A program made the position numbers and the translations under genes. Under the pieces are notes generated by a model, which saw only the letters and a program-made list of their open reading frames with translations, did no database searches and was not told the origin of the DNA. From an uncultured Riemerella sp. (GTDB lineage: Bacteria > Bacteroidota > Bacteroidia > Flavobacteriales > Weeksellaceae), in contig CALHQK010000095.1 of the NCBI GenBank assembly GCA_938037185.1, positions 1 through 64,000 of the forward strand: a DNA stretch of 64,000 nucleotides. The letters are read 5' to 3'. Positions 1 through 8,597 of the stretch are shown here, in pieces (position 1 is the stretch's first letter; each line of letters starts with the position of its first letter).

Positions 1-197
<197 letters not shown>

Positions 198-211
198 TTA
201 TTGTAATGTGA

Positions 212-219
212 CAAATTTA
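212..219 (-). promoter_or_regulatory. Bacteroidota -7 element for purA
   Basis: On the minus strand this reads TAAATTTG, a full match to the TAnnTTTG element, 27 bases before the purA ATG. No convincing TTG at the right spacing was found. Confidence 0.45.
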
Positions 220-450
220 ATTTATAATTCTTGCAAGATTTCACAAGAATATTTATCATATTGCGAAAATACCAAATAATTTTGAAATTTCAACGGATTT
301 TATTAAAAATATCTCTCTTTTAAACCATTTTTAGATGCGTTTAGAAAGTAATTTTCATGATTAAATTACCGCATTAAGGTTTTCATTTCGTAATATCCTT
401 TGCACTCTCTATTATAGTGTTAAACATCCAATGAGGAGATGTTTAAATAT

Positions 451-504
451 ATAATATTGCCAATAAAAACTTACATTTGTTGAAGTTTTTATTGGCAATA
501 TTAT
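451..504 (-). terminator. Perfect 22-bp hairpin after alkaline phosphatase gene
   Basis: Bases 451-472 and 483-504 are perfect reverse complements, with a 10-base loop. The structure starts 14 bases past the phosphatase stop codon. It is long for a simple terminator, though the AT-rich arms supply a U tract on both strands. Termination is the simplest reading. Confidence 0.65.
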
Positions 505-517
505 TAAATCTTTATAA

Positions 518-1930
518 TTAAAACTTATTTTCTACATGTGCTGCATTTAGCAGGAAATTGTGCATGTCGGTATTTCTGAAAAATGATTTAAGGTTCTCAC
601 TACCAGGGCCATACATCGCAAGTTCTGTGTAGTCAGAAGAGTGATCCATACTAATCCAGCCAACAGAAGTGTATGCTTTCTGCATTTCTGCTAAAGCTCT
701 GAAAGGCAAATTTTTATGGTTGTATAATCCATCTTCCTTTTTAAGATTGTTGTAATAAGAAAGAAGTTCTTTCGCCTGTTCATCAGTTATAGCGAAACCT
801 CCGCAAGCCTCTGCAATTCTGTCTTTTACGAAAGAAGTGCTGCTAGAAGCATGTATTCCCTGTAAAACCCAGTCATTAGAGTGAGTGAATTTTTGTAAGT
901 GGTCAAAATTGTCATTGGTTTTACCGCCGTAAATCAGCCCAGGGTTGGCATTTCCGTGGTCGCTGGTAATAACTACCAAAGTATTTTTGTCTTTTTTAGC
1001 GAAGTCCATTACTACTTTTACAGCTTCATCGAAGGCAATTTGGTCAAATAACAAAGCTGCAATATCGTTTCCGTGTGCTGCCCAGTCTACTTTTCCGCCT
1101 TCTATCTGTAGCGCAAAACCATTTTTGTGGTCTTTCATCTGGTCTATTGCTTTTTGAGCCATCTCGGCAAGGCTAGGGATGTTTTTTGATGCTTTTTCAT
1201 CGCGTAAATGATCTACTGTATAAGGCACAGCATCTTCATCAAAAGTTCCTAAAATAGGCTTGTTTTTAGGAGCGCTGAGCATTTCTGATTTCGTTTTTGC
1301 AATGGTGTATCCTTTTTTTACGAATAAATCAAAAACATCTTTTTTATCTTTTCTTTTGTCTTTGTCAAAGTATTGGCTGCCGCCTCCCATCATCACATCA
1401 AAGTTTAGCTCTGCGTATTGTTCAGCGATGTGGTCCATAGCGTTTCTTCTTTTGCTGGTAACACAAAATCCTGCTGGTGTAGCATGAGTGATAGGAACTG
1501 TAGTTACACAGCCTACCTTTTTTCCAGCTTGTTTGAACTTCTGAAGAATAGGCATGTTTTCCTTTCCGTTAGGGCTTACATTCAGGCTTCCGTTATTCAC
1601 ACGGACACCGCCTCCCCAAGAGGAACTTGCTGCTGCTGAGTCTGTTACGATAGCATTCGCAGAAGCCATATCCATCAATGCTCTTTGGACAAGATTATCT
1701 TCGTAAAGTCCCACCCAGTTGGAACTTTTTCCATTTTTTCTTTTCAGATAGATGTCTGCCATTATCATCGTTCCTACACTCATCCCGTCACTTACCATGA
1801 AGATGATATTTTTGGCTTTTCTACCACGGAATTCTTCTTTTATAGTGTTTGCTTTTGCTCCGAAGGGAGTTAGCAGCATTCCGCCTAAAGCAGCTAATGA
1901 ACCTGTTTTCAGAAAGTCTCTTCTTTTCAT
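518..1930 (-). CDS. Tat-exported alkaline phosphatase (PhoA family)
   Basis: A 470-residue phosphomonoesterase that releases phosphate from organic phosphates outside the inner membrane. The N-terminus has a twin-arginine signal (RRDFLK near residue 3, hydrophobic stretch, AKA cleavage site near 27), so it should be exported folded. Family signatures are the metal site MVSDGM (about 45-50), the nucleophile region VTDSAAAS with the presumed catalytic serine at 98, and the later metal motif TSDHGN. The length fits the PhoA/alkaline phosphatase family. It stands alone, with its own promoter and terminator, and is divergent from the TonB receptor at 2168. No Pho-box was identified. Confidence 0.93.
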   Translation of the reverse strand: MKRRDFLKTGSLAALGGMLLTPFGAKANTIKEEFRGRKAKNIIFMVSDGMSVGTMIMADIYLKRKNGKSSNWVGLYEDNLVQRALMDMASANAIVTDSAAASSSWGGGVRVNNGSLNVSPNGKENMPILQKFKQAGKKVGCVTTVPITHATPAGFCVTSKRRNAMDHIAEQYAELNFDVMMGGGSQYFDKDKRKDKKDVFDLFVKKGYTIAKTKSEMLSAPKNKPILGTFDEDAVPYTVDHLRDEKASKNIPSLAEMAQKAIDQMKDHKNGFALQIEGGKVDWAAHGNDIAALLFDQIAFDEAVKVVMDFAKKDKNTLVVITSDHGNANPGLIYGGKTNDNFDHLQKFTHSNDWVLQGIHASSSTSFVKDRIAEACGGFAITDEQAKELLSYYNNLKKEDGLYNHKNLPFRALAEMQKAYTSVGWISMDHSSDYTELAMYGPGSENLKSFFRNTDMHNFLLNAAHVENKF

Positions 1931-1961
1931 TTTGATTTAGTATTTAGAAATGAATTTTGTG

Positions 1962-1969
1962 CAAATATA
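1962..1969 (-). promoter_or_regulatory. -7 element for the alkaline phosphatase gene
   Basis: Reads TATATTTG on the minus strand (TAnnTTTG consensus), 31 bases before the ATG at 1930. No clear TTG was found 17-21 bases further upstream. Confidence 0.45.
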
Positions 1970-2108
1970 CGGAATAAAGATGATGAATTTATTTTTTTGA
2001 GCCAAAAAAGATGTTTTGATTTAATGATTCAAAAGTAATGATGCTACTTTCCTGAAAATTGATGATAAAAATCATATCTTGAATTAGCAAGAAAATAAAA
2101 AATAGTAT

Positions 2109-2116
2109 TACTTTTG
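2109..2116 (+). promoter_or_regulatory. -7 element for the TonB receptor gene
   Basis: TACTTTTG matches TAnnTTTG, about 50 bases before the ATG. The nearest TTG upstream (2079-2081) is farther away than consensus. Confidence 0.4.
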
Positions 2117-2167
2117 TGCCATAATTTTTTAAAAAGATAACATAAGTTTAAATTTTATAATTTCATT

Positions 2168-4741
2168 ATGAACAAAAAAGTATTACTAGTATCAAGTTTA
2201 TTAGTATCTCTGATGGGTTATTCACAAACTGTGAAAGGTAGGGTAGTTCAGCATGACAATCCCGTTTCTAATGCCAGCATTATACTAAAAAAAGGAGACA
2301 AGGAAATGACCTCTATGACCGATGCTTCGGGATTTTTTAATGTAACACTTACAGAAGGAGGAAGTTACACTATCAGTATCGTAGCAGAAGGAGCAAATCC
2401 ATTGGAAAACCAAATTACAGTGGAGGATAATGGAGTTTTGGATTTAGGAGATGTGATTGTTTATAGGGCAGTTTCAGAAGATGTGGTTATAGAAAGGCCT
2501 GTAGTTGAGCAGCCAACAGAGCCAACAGAACCTGTTGTAGCAAAAAATACTACAGATCCTAACGAACCACAAGATGAGGAAGAAGACGGAAAAGTAAAAA
2601 AACTACAAACTGTAGAAATCATAGGAAGAGCAAGAAAAGACTATAATAGTGATTATTCTTTCTCTGCTTCTAAAATCGCTCTAAAAAACATGGAAGTTTC
2701 CCAAGCGATAACTACTGTGACTAAAGAGCTTATTGCAGATAAAGGAGTTACAAGACTGGGAGATGTAGTGAAGAATGTGAGTGGGGTAAACCAGACTAGT
2801 TTTTATAACAACTATGCTATCCGTGGGGTTACACAACAGGCTTCATACAGAGAAAGCAGACTGATGAATGGTATGGTAACTTCTCATATATTTTTCAGTC
2901 AACCGATGATGATGAATGTAGAAAGAGTAGAAGTAATCAAAGGGCCTGCAAGTATGACTTTTTCTAGTACAGATGCAGGGGGAAGTATAAATATCATTAC
3001 TAAAAAACCACTTAAAACGAACAGAAAAGAAGTAAGTCTGAGTGTGGGAAGTTATCAGACTGTGGTTGGAGCACTAGATTTTACTGGACCATTGAATAAG
3101 AGTAAAACATTGCTTTATCGTTTAAATCTCGGGTATGAGAATGGAAAATCATTCAGAGATTTACAGTTCAAAAAAGCGTATATGATAGCTCCTACCATTG
3201 CCTATGTTCCAAATGAAAAGACAAACATAAGTTTTGAGTTTGTGATGAGTAATAACTCAAACAGACTAGATAGAGGTCAGCCTATTTTTAAAGCTAACCC
3301 TGGTGACAGACCTGCACTTACTTCTACACCAATTACTTATGCTATCGGGGCTATCAATGATGTCAACAAAACATTGGATTTAAACTTCATGGGGAATCTT
3401 ACTCATAAGTTTACGGACAATTTAAGCATCAATATGGCTTATATGAAGCATATCTGGAACGAAGATTTGACAGAATTAAGAACTGATAATAATTTCGGAA
3501 AGGATTCTCACGGAGTAATACAAAGAGATAAAGTACAGCTTAGATATGTTCAGCGTAATAGTAATTTCTTTACAGATAACTTTAATGCTTATCTAAACTA
3601 TGACTGGAAACTGGGAGAAAACTTTAAAAATAAATCTGTTTTAGGGTATGATTTGGTGATGTTTGAAGTTGGGCACGGCGGAACCAATACTGTGAGAGAC
3701 TATACAGGTAATGCTGCATTAGGAACTTTAACACCAAGAATTCCGCACTGGGATTTGACTAAAGAAGGGCAGTATAGAGTGATGTACCCTGGGTTCTATC
3801 AACCTCAGGCAAGAAGAATGCAGGAAACCACACCGATGTATTTCTCTACTAACTCTGCGTATTTTATGAATCAAATGGAACTTTGGAATAGATTGATTTT
3901 CAATATTGGTCTACGCCAAGAGTGGTACACAGACAAAAACTTTTACAAACGAAGAAACGAAGAAACAGTAAAACAAAATAAATTCCTCGTGAGAGCTGGA
4001 TTGATGTATAAGGCTACCAAAAACATCAATGCCTATGCTTCCTACATAGAAGGGTTCCAGATGCAGACTGATGCTTATCTTGGTTATGATGGTTTTAGAA
4101 GAGATATGAATACAGGACAGTATGTCAGAGAAGCATTCAAACCTAAAACTACCAGAATGTATGAATTTGGAGCAAAAACAGAATGGCTCGAAGGAAAACT
4201 TCATGCAAGTATTGCCTATTATGACATTAAGCAGAATAATATCCTTACTTATGATGATACAGTTTCTAATGGAGCGGTGGATGAACTGATGAATGAAGGA
4301 GGAACGGAGAGAAATAAAGGTCTGGAAATCGATGTAATGGGTAGAATTTTGCCAAACTGGTTAGTGAACGCAGGTTATGCTTATAATGATTCAAAAGTTA
4401 CAGACCAAAAAAGAGGAACTTATAGAAAGGATAATGCTCCTAAACATACATTCAACTTGTGGACAAGATTTGATGTGAAGGAAGGTTTCTTTAAAAATCT
4501 AGGAGTAGGGGCAGGGCTCAATTATTCTGCAGAGAAGATTTCTTGGCAGGAACCAGATTTAGTTTTACCAGATTATACGATAGTAGATGCAGCGGTTTAT
4601 TACAAGATAAAAGATATGCAGCTGTCATTCAATATCAATAATATCTTTAATAAAACTTACTGGCTTGGAGCGTTCAACTATCCAAGACTTTTCCCAGGAA
4701 CGCCAAGAAATGTGATGTTTACCGTAAGATACACATTCTAA
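2168..4741 (+). CDS. TonB-dependent outer-membrane receptor, siderophore type
   Basis: An 857-residue outer-membrane importer driven by TonB, probably for a ferric siderophore. Order of parts: signal peptide (1-19, ending GYSQ), a carboxypeptidase-regulatory-like beta-sandwich (about 22-95) typical of Bacteroidota receptors, a Pro/Glu-rich acidic linker (105-140), a TonB-box-like stretch (TVEIIGR), a plug domain (about 160-275, with VERVEVIKGPASMTFSS), and a beta-barrel ending in aromatic VRYTF as expected for outer-membrane insertion. No SusD partner follows, which argues against glycan uptake. The substrate is not shown by sequence. A TACTTTTG -7 element lies at about 2109-2116. Confidence 0.93.
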   Translation: MNKKVLLVSSLLVSLMGYSQTVKGRVVQHDNPVSNASIILKKGDKEMTSMTDASGFFNVTLTEGGSYTISIVAEGANPLENQITVEDNGVLDLGDVIVYRAVSEDVVIERPVVEQPTEPTEPVVAKNTTDPNEPQDEEEDGKVKKLQTVEIIGRARKDYNSDYSFSASKIALKNMEVSQAITTVTKELIADKGVTRLGDVVKNVSGVNQTSFYNNYAIRGVTQQASYRESRLMNGMVTSHIFFSQPMMMNVERVEVIKGPASMTFSSTDAGGSINIITKKPLKTNRKEVSLSVGSYQTVVGALDFTGPLNKSKTLLYRLNLGYENGKSFRDLQFKKAYMIAPTIAYVPNEKTNISFEFVMSNNSNRLDRGQPIFKANPGDRPALTSTPITYAIGAINDVNKTLDLNFMGNLTHKFTDNLSINMAYMKHIWNEDLTELRTDNNFGKDSHGVIQRDKVQLRYVQRNSNFFTDNFNAYLNYDWKLGENFKNKSVLGYDLVMFEVGHGGTNTVRDYTGNAALGTLTPRIPHWDLTKEGQYRVMYPGFYQPQARRMQETTPMYFSTNSAYFMNQMELWNRLIFNIGLRQEWYTDKNFYKRRNEETVKQNKFLVRAGLMYKATKNINAYASYIEGFQMQTDAYLGYDGFRRDMNTGQYVREAFKPKTTRMYEFGAKTEWLEGKLHASIAYYDIKQNNILTYDDTVSNGAVDELMNEGGTERNKGLEIDVMGRILPNWLVNAGYAYNDSKVTDQKRGTYRKDNAPKHTFNLWTRFDVKEGFFKNLGVGAGLNYSAEKISWQEPDLVLPDYTIVDAAVYYKIKDMQLSFNINNIFNKTYWLGAFNYPRLFPGTPRNVMFTVRYTF

Positions 4742-4782
4742 GATAGATACAAGATTTTTTCATAAAATAATTTAATTTGTTG

Positions 4783-4814
4783 AAAACCGATAGTTTATAA
4801 TGGCTATCGGTTTT
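4783..4814 (+). terminator. Rho-independent terminator of the TonB receptor gene
   Basis: An 11-bp perfect stem, AAAACCGATAG (4783-4793) with CTATCGGTTTT (4804-4814), and a 10-base loop, followed by T residues. It separates the receptor from the next gene. Confidence 0.85.
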
Positions 4815-4855
4815 TTGATTATATTTGAAAAATATTATAAATCAAAATTGATAAA

Positions 4856-5410
4856 ATGAAAAGAATCTGTTTATTAATGATAATATTCTCTAATTATGCA
4901 TTAGCACAGATAAAGGATATTAAATTATTAGAAATTGTATTTATGGATAATATCAATTATTATTCGTTTTATCATAAAAATACAATTATACATGACCAAA
5001 TTGATACGAGTAAAAATATTTCTATCATTACAACTTATCCTGATTTGAAAAGAATAACAAAAAATAATACAATTAGAATTTTGCCCAATGAAATAATTGT
5101 AAGTCATGATATTATCTATCCTTATGATATATTGAAGGATTATCAGATAAATCCAGAAATAAAAGAAAGTTTTAAAAACTATTTTGAGAATAAAAAAATA
5201 GTAAAAAAGTTATTAAAAAAGAGAGGAAAATATGAACTTTTGAATTTAGAAGAAAAGAATTCTATTATTTTAGTTTTGGAACTTTCAGTAGAGTATTTTA
5301 ATGAATATAGTGATAATCTAAAAATAACAACAGAAAATAATAAAAAGATAAAAGTATATAAAATACTAAATGGTTTAGATGAGGGCTTAATAGAAACTCT
5401 GAAAATATAG
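4856..5410 (+). CDS. Secreted protein of unknown function
   Basis: A 184-residue protein not recognised by family. Residues 1-18 form a signal peptide (MKRICLLMIIFSNYALAQ), so the mature protein should be periplasmic or exported. The rest is rich in Ile, Asn and Lys, with no transmembrane segment and no motif I can name. The gene is strikingly AT-rich compared with the genes around it and opens a run of three small orphan genes (4856-6410). It could be a horizontally acquired or fast-evolving gene. That it is a real gene is supported by the signal peptide and by its place behind a terminator. Confidence 0.7.
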   Translation: MKRICLLMIIFSNYALAQIKDIKLLEIVFMDNINYYSFYHKNTIIHDQIDTSKNISIITTYPDLKRITKNNTIRILPNEIIVSHDIIYPYDILKDYQINPEIKESFKNYFENKKIVKKLLKKRGKYELLNLEEKNSIILVLELSVEYFNEYSDNLKITTENNKKIKVYKILNGLDEGLIETLKI

Positions 5411-5440
5411 CTAAATATTTCAAAATATATCAAAAACATT

Positions 5441-6019
5441 ATGAAAAAAATAAAAACTATCTTCACGGGTCTGAGTTTGTTTTTTCTTTTAAGTTGTGTA
5501 AATCAGCAGAATACGAATAAACCAGTAAAAACAAAAATAGAAAAATCTCATAAAAGACACCTGCGAAAACAACTTGCTTCTTTCATAAAAGGAATGCGAA
5601 AAGGCAAGCCAGATGAAGTAAAAGCATATTTTGATTTTCCTATCAAAAATGATAATTTTTGGTATGCGACTTTGGAATATGAAAAATGGGAGGAATATAA
5701 AGGAAAAGGATTTGGTGAGAAAGAATTTCAGATATATTTTGATGCGATTTTCATGGGCGATTTCAGGGAAACTTTAGGAAGAATAAATGTTAATAGATTA
5801 TTAAAACAAGGATATGATAAAGCAGAATATTCATATGATAGTTGGAATGGTGGGTTTAAAGATATCTTAGAAGTCACATACGCAGATGATAAAATAACCA
5901 TGACTTTTAATACAGTAGTTTATTCTTCAGGAGGAGGTGAACATATATATGTATATGTTTTTACAACGAAAGATGGTGTTCTGAAATTTAAAGATTTTCA
6001 AAGTACAATGGTATACTAA
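5441..6019 (+). CDS. Lipoprotein of unknown function
   Basis: A 192-residue protein with a lipoprotein signal: hydrophobic stretch followed by the lipobox LLSC, with Cys19 as the acylation site. It should be anchored in the outer or inner membrane. The mature part starts with a short basic stretch (KSHKRHLRKQ) and is otherwise a soluble alpha/beta-looking domain with several aromatic residues. The family was not recognised. It begins 30 bases after the preceding orphan gene and is probably co-transcribed with it. The stop is followed at once by a 21-base sequence that recurs at the end of the next gene. Confidence 0.78.
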   Translation: MKKIKTIFTGLSLFFLLSCVNQQNTNKPVKTKIEKSHKRHLRKQLASFIKGMRKGKPDEVKAYFDFPIKNDNFWYATLEYEKWEEYKGKGFGEKEFQIYFDAIFMGDFRETLGRINVNRLLKQGYDKAEYSYDSWNGGFKDILEVTYADDKITMTFNTVVYSSGGGEHIYVYVFTTKDGVLKFKDFQSTMVY

Positions 6020-6039
6020 AAAGCCAGTCAAATATTTCA
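6019..6039 (+). repeat. Copy 1 of a 21-base direct repeat
   Basis: AAAAGCCAGTCAAATATTTCA starts at the lipoprotein stop codon. It matches 6384-6404 at 19 of 21 bases. In copy 2 the bases encode the last residues of the 99-residue protein, so copy 1 may be the remnant 3' end of a lost paralogue. Confidence 0.6.
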
Positions 6040-6110
6040 GTTATAAAATTAAGAATAAAACTATCTTGATAGTATTTTTTAGTTGCAAACTGATGGCAAC
6101 AGAATAAGTT

Positions 6111-6410
6111 ATGGAAAAAACATTAGAATGGTTTAAAAAAGAAGTCTCTCGCGACTTGTTAAATTATAAAATTACATATAGAAGCTATAAAAATGGTGAT
6201 TTCGGAGATTTAGACCAAATTATAATAGAATCTAAAATCTTGGGAGGTGGAATTGATTTTTGGAGTTCAGGCTGGCTTGGAATCGTGCTGTATGATTATG
6301 AAAAAGAAAAACAAATAATTAATGTTTTATTAGAACCAACAGAAGAATATGAGACCCATCTAAAAAACTTAATAGAAACCTTGAAAAGCCAGTCAAGTGT
6401 TTCAAAATAA
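6111..6410 (+). CDS. Small soluble protein of unknown function
   Basis: A 99-residue cytosolic protein with no signal peptide or membrane segment and no recognised family. It has a mixed charged sequence with a Gly/Trp-rich centre (GGGIDFWSSGWLG, about residues 45-57). Its size and isolated AT-rich setting resemble small immunity-type proteins, but nothing proves that. Its 3' end carries copy 2 of the 21-base repeat, which encodes KSQSSVSK. Confidence 0.65.
   Translation: MEKTLEWFKKEVSRDLLNYKITYRSYKNGDFGDLDQIIIESKILGGGIDFWSSGWLGIVLYDYEKEKQIINVLLEPTEEYETHLKNLIETLKSQSSVSK
6384..6404 (+). repeat. Copy 2 of a 21-base direct repeat
   Basis: This copy lies inside the last codons of the 99-residue gene and differs from 6019-6039 at two bases. 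Confidence 0.6.
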
Positions 6411-6411
6411 T

Positions 6412-6419
6412 TATCTTTG
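6412..6419 (+). promoter_or_regulatory. -7 element for mtnN
   Basis: TATCTTTG, matching TAnnTTTG, 33 bases before the mtnN ATG and directly after the stop of the previous gene. Confidence 0.45.
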
Positions 6420-6451
6420 CTCTTAAAAAAATTTAATTATTAAACTTTACA

Positions 6452-7141
6452 ATGAAAATAGGAATCATCGGAGCGATGGAATTAGAAGTCCAGCTCCTTC
6501 GAGAAAAATTACAAGATAGAAAAGATACCGAATTATTTGGATTTACTTTCCATGAAGGGCAAATTGGCAGCCATCAGGTGGTGGTGCTTTTGTCTGGGAT
6601 AGGAAAGGTGAGTGCAGCGGTGGCTACAGTGCTTTTAATCAATCAGTTTAAACCAGAATTAATCATCAATACAGGAACAGCAGGAGGTCTGAAAGACACC
6701 AGAGTTTATGATATTATTTTGGCTACGGAGGTTAGACACCATGATGTGGATGTCACGGCTTTCGGCTACGAAATAGGGCAACAGGCAAAAATGCCGCCTG
6801 CTTTTTTTGTGGATGAGCAGTGGCTGAGCCTTGCCGAGGAACATTGCGGAAAATATACCGACCAGCTTCGTAAAGGGCTGGTACTCAGCGGAGATTCTTT
6901 CATCAGTGATAGACAGCGCCGAGAATGGATAGAAAAAAGCTTCCCAGAGGCGCTGGCTGTGGAGATGGAGGCGAGTGCCATTGCGCAGACCTGCCATATT
7001 ATGGGCGTTCCGTTTCTGATGCTGAGAGCGATTTCGGATAATGCAGGCGAGGGAGATACTGTTTCCTATGAATCCTTTGTGGAGAAGGCTGGGGCGCTTT
7101 CGGCGGAGATGAATATTAGTTTCATTGAGAATTTAAAATAA
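6452..7141 (+). CDS. mtnN: 5'-methylthioadenosine/S-adenosylhomocysteine nucleosidase
   Basis: A 229-residue cytosolic hydrolase that cleaves adenine from MTA and SAH, which recycles SAM by-products and feeds methionine salvage. The N-terminus MKIGIIGAMELEV places the catalytic Glu at residue 12, as in E. coli Pfs. AVEMEASA near 175 is the ribose-binding Met-Glu region, and RAISDNAG near 195 holds the general-acid Asp. Length is typical. The ABC permease gene begins 6 bases after its stop, so the four genes to 10658 may share a transcript, although the functions look unrelated. Confidence 0.95.
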   Translation: MKIGIIGAMELEVQLLREKLQDRKDTELFGFTFHEGQIGSHQVVVLLSGIGKVSAAVATVLLINQFKPELIINTGTAGGLKDTRVYDIILATEVRHHDVDVTAFGYEIGQQAKMPPAFFVDEQWLSLAEEHCGKYTDQLRKGLVLSGDSFISDRQRREWIEKSFPEALAVEMEASAIAQTCHIMGVPFLMLRAISDNAGEGDTVSYESFVEKAGALSAEMNISFIENLK

Positions 7142-7146
7142 TTTTC

Positions 7147-8595
7147 ATGAATTTTAAAAGGATAAAGCTAATCGCCTCGGAAGAATGGAAAAGCATCAAT
7201 AGGCAGAAAGTGCTGATTTACTTGGTTTTCATCATTGTTGCTGTTTTGTCTCTGGCGGCTTACATCGGTTGGGAAAATGTTCATCATCACAATGAGGAGC
7301 AGGAACACTACCAGTCCGAAGTTGTCCAGCAGTGGGAAAATCAGCCAGATAGGCACCCGCACAGGGTTTCGCATTATGGGTATTTGGTTTTTCGGGACAA
7401 ATATCCTCTGAGTGCTTTTGATTTTGGGGTAAATTCTTATGTCGGAAACTCTGTTTTTTTGGAGGCTCACAGACAGAATACGATGAATATGAGCGATGCC
7501 TCGTTTTCCAACGGAATACTGAGGTTTGGGGAACTGAGTATGGCTCTGATTTTCCAGCTGATTTTACCTTTATTCATTATTTTCATTGGTTTTGGTTCGG
7601 TTTCTGGGCTGAAACAAAATGGAGTTTTGAAGCTGATTTTGGTTCAAAATACGACTTACAAAGACATTATTTTTGGAAAAACTTTGGGGATTTATGCCGT
7701 TACGATGGCTTATTTCCTTCCCATTCTTATTTTAGGAATTGCTTTCACAGGGCTGATGTCAGGTGCTGATGCAGAGGGACTTATACCGAGAGCCTTCCTG
7801 CTGGTGGTTTCTTACAGCGTTTATTTTTTGATTTTTTCGTTTGTAGTGGTGATTTTTTCAGCTTTGAATAAAACTCCTAAATCTACTTTGCTTGTTCTTT
7901 TAATCATTTGGTTTTCAATGATTTTTATTCTTCCGAAAGCCGCACAGACACTTGGCGCAAATATCTATGAAGCACCGAATAAAAATGATTTTGATATTTC
8001 CATTCATAACCAGATTAAAAAAGAAGGAGATAGTCATAATCCTGATGACCAGCACTTTAAGGAACTGAAAGAAGAAATCTTGAAAAAATACAATGTCAAT
8101 TCCATCGAAGAATTGCCGATAAATTACGGCGGATTGGTTTTTGCGGAAGGCGAAAAAATCACCACGAAAATTTTTGGTGAAAAATTTGAGGAATTGATTA
8201 AAATTTATCAAAATCAAAACAAAGTAAGCGAATTTTTGGGCTTTGCTAATCCTTATTTGGCGATGAGGAATATGTCTATGGGCTTCAGTGGAAGTAGTTT
8301 TTCTGATGCTGTAAGTTTCCAGCGACAGGCCGAAAAATACCGATATGACCGCACTCAGTATCTGAATAAACTTCAGCAGGAGGAAATAAAATATTATAAA
8401 GAATCCCAAAAAGAGCGGACACAGAGGATAAATAATGAACTTCTGAAACAGATGCCGCCGTTCAAATATCAGCATTTTTCTACTTATGAAATTCTGAAAG
8501 AGCAGATTTTGGGGATTTCAGCGTTTGTTTTTATGCTGTCTGTATTGGTTTTAGCAGCGAATTATATTCAGAAAAATAGTAATAAATTTTTGTAA
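7147..8595 (+). CDS. ABC-2 type permease, DUF3526-like (first of pair)
   Basis: A 482-residue inner-membrane protein. It has one transmembrane segment near residues 23-42, a large external loop (about 43-130) with a His-rich patch (HHHNEEQEHY), a bundle of about five segments (135-265), a long second soluble loop (270-445) and a last segment near 455-475. This layout is that of the ABC-2/DUF3526 permeases. It forms an operon with a second permease (starting 2 bases after the stop) and an ATPase, so it is probably half of an exporter. The substrate is unknown. Confidence 0.85.
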   Translation: MNFKRIKLIASEEWKSINRQKVLIYLVFIIVAVLSLAAYIGWENVHHHNEEQEHYQSEVVQQWENQPDRHPHRVSHYGYLVFRDKYPLSAFDFGVNSYVGNSVFLEAHRQNTMNMSDASFSNGILRFGELSMALIFQLILPLFIIFIGFGSVSGLKQNGVLKLILVQNTTYKDIIFGKTLGIYAVTMAYFLPILILGIAFTGLMSGADAEGLIPRAFLLVVSYSVYFLIFSFVVVIFSALNKTPKSTLLVLLIIWFSMIFILPKAAQTLGANIYEAPNKNDFDISIHNQIKKEGDSHNPDDQHFKELKEEILKKYNVNSIEELPINYGGLVFAEGEKITTKIFGEKFEELIKIYQNQNKVSEFLGFANPYLAMRNMSMGFSGSSFSDAVSFQRQAEKYRYDRTQYLNKLQQEEIKYYKESQKERTQRINNELLKQMPPFKYQHFSTYEILKEQILGISAFVFMLSVLVLAANYIQKNSNKFL

Positions 8596-8597
8596 AG

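Noticed and set aside
7915..8475. Long minus-strand open frame (186 codons) inside the ABC permease gene
   Set aside because: It lies wholly within a well-supported gene on the other strand and has a Phe/Ile-rich composition typical of antisense frames.
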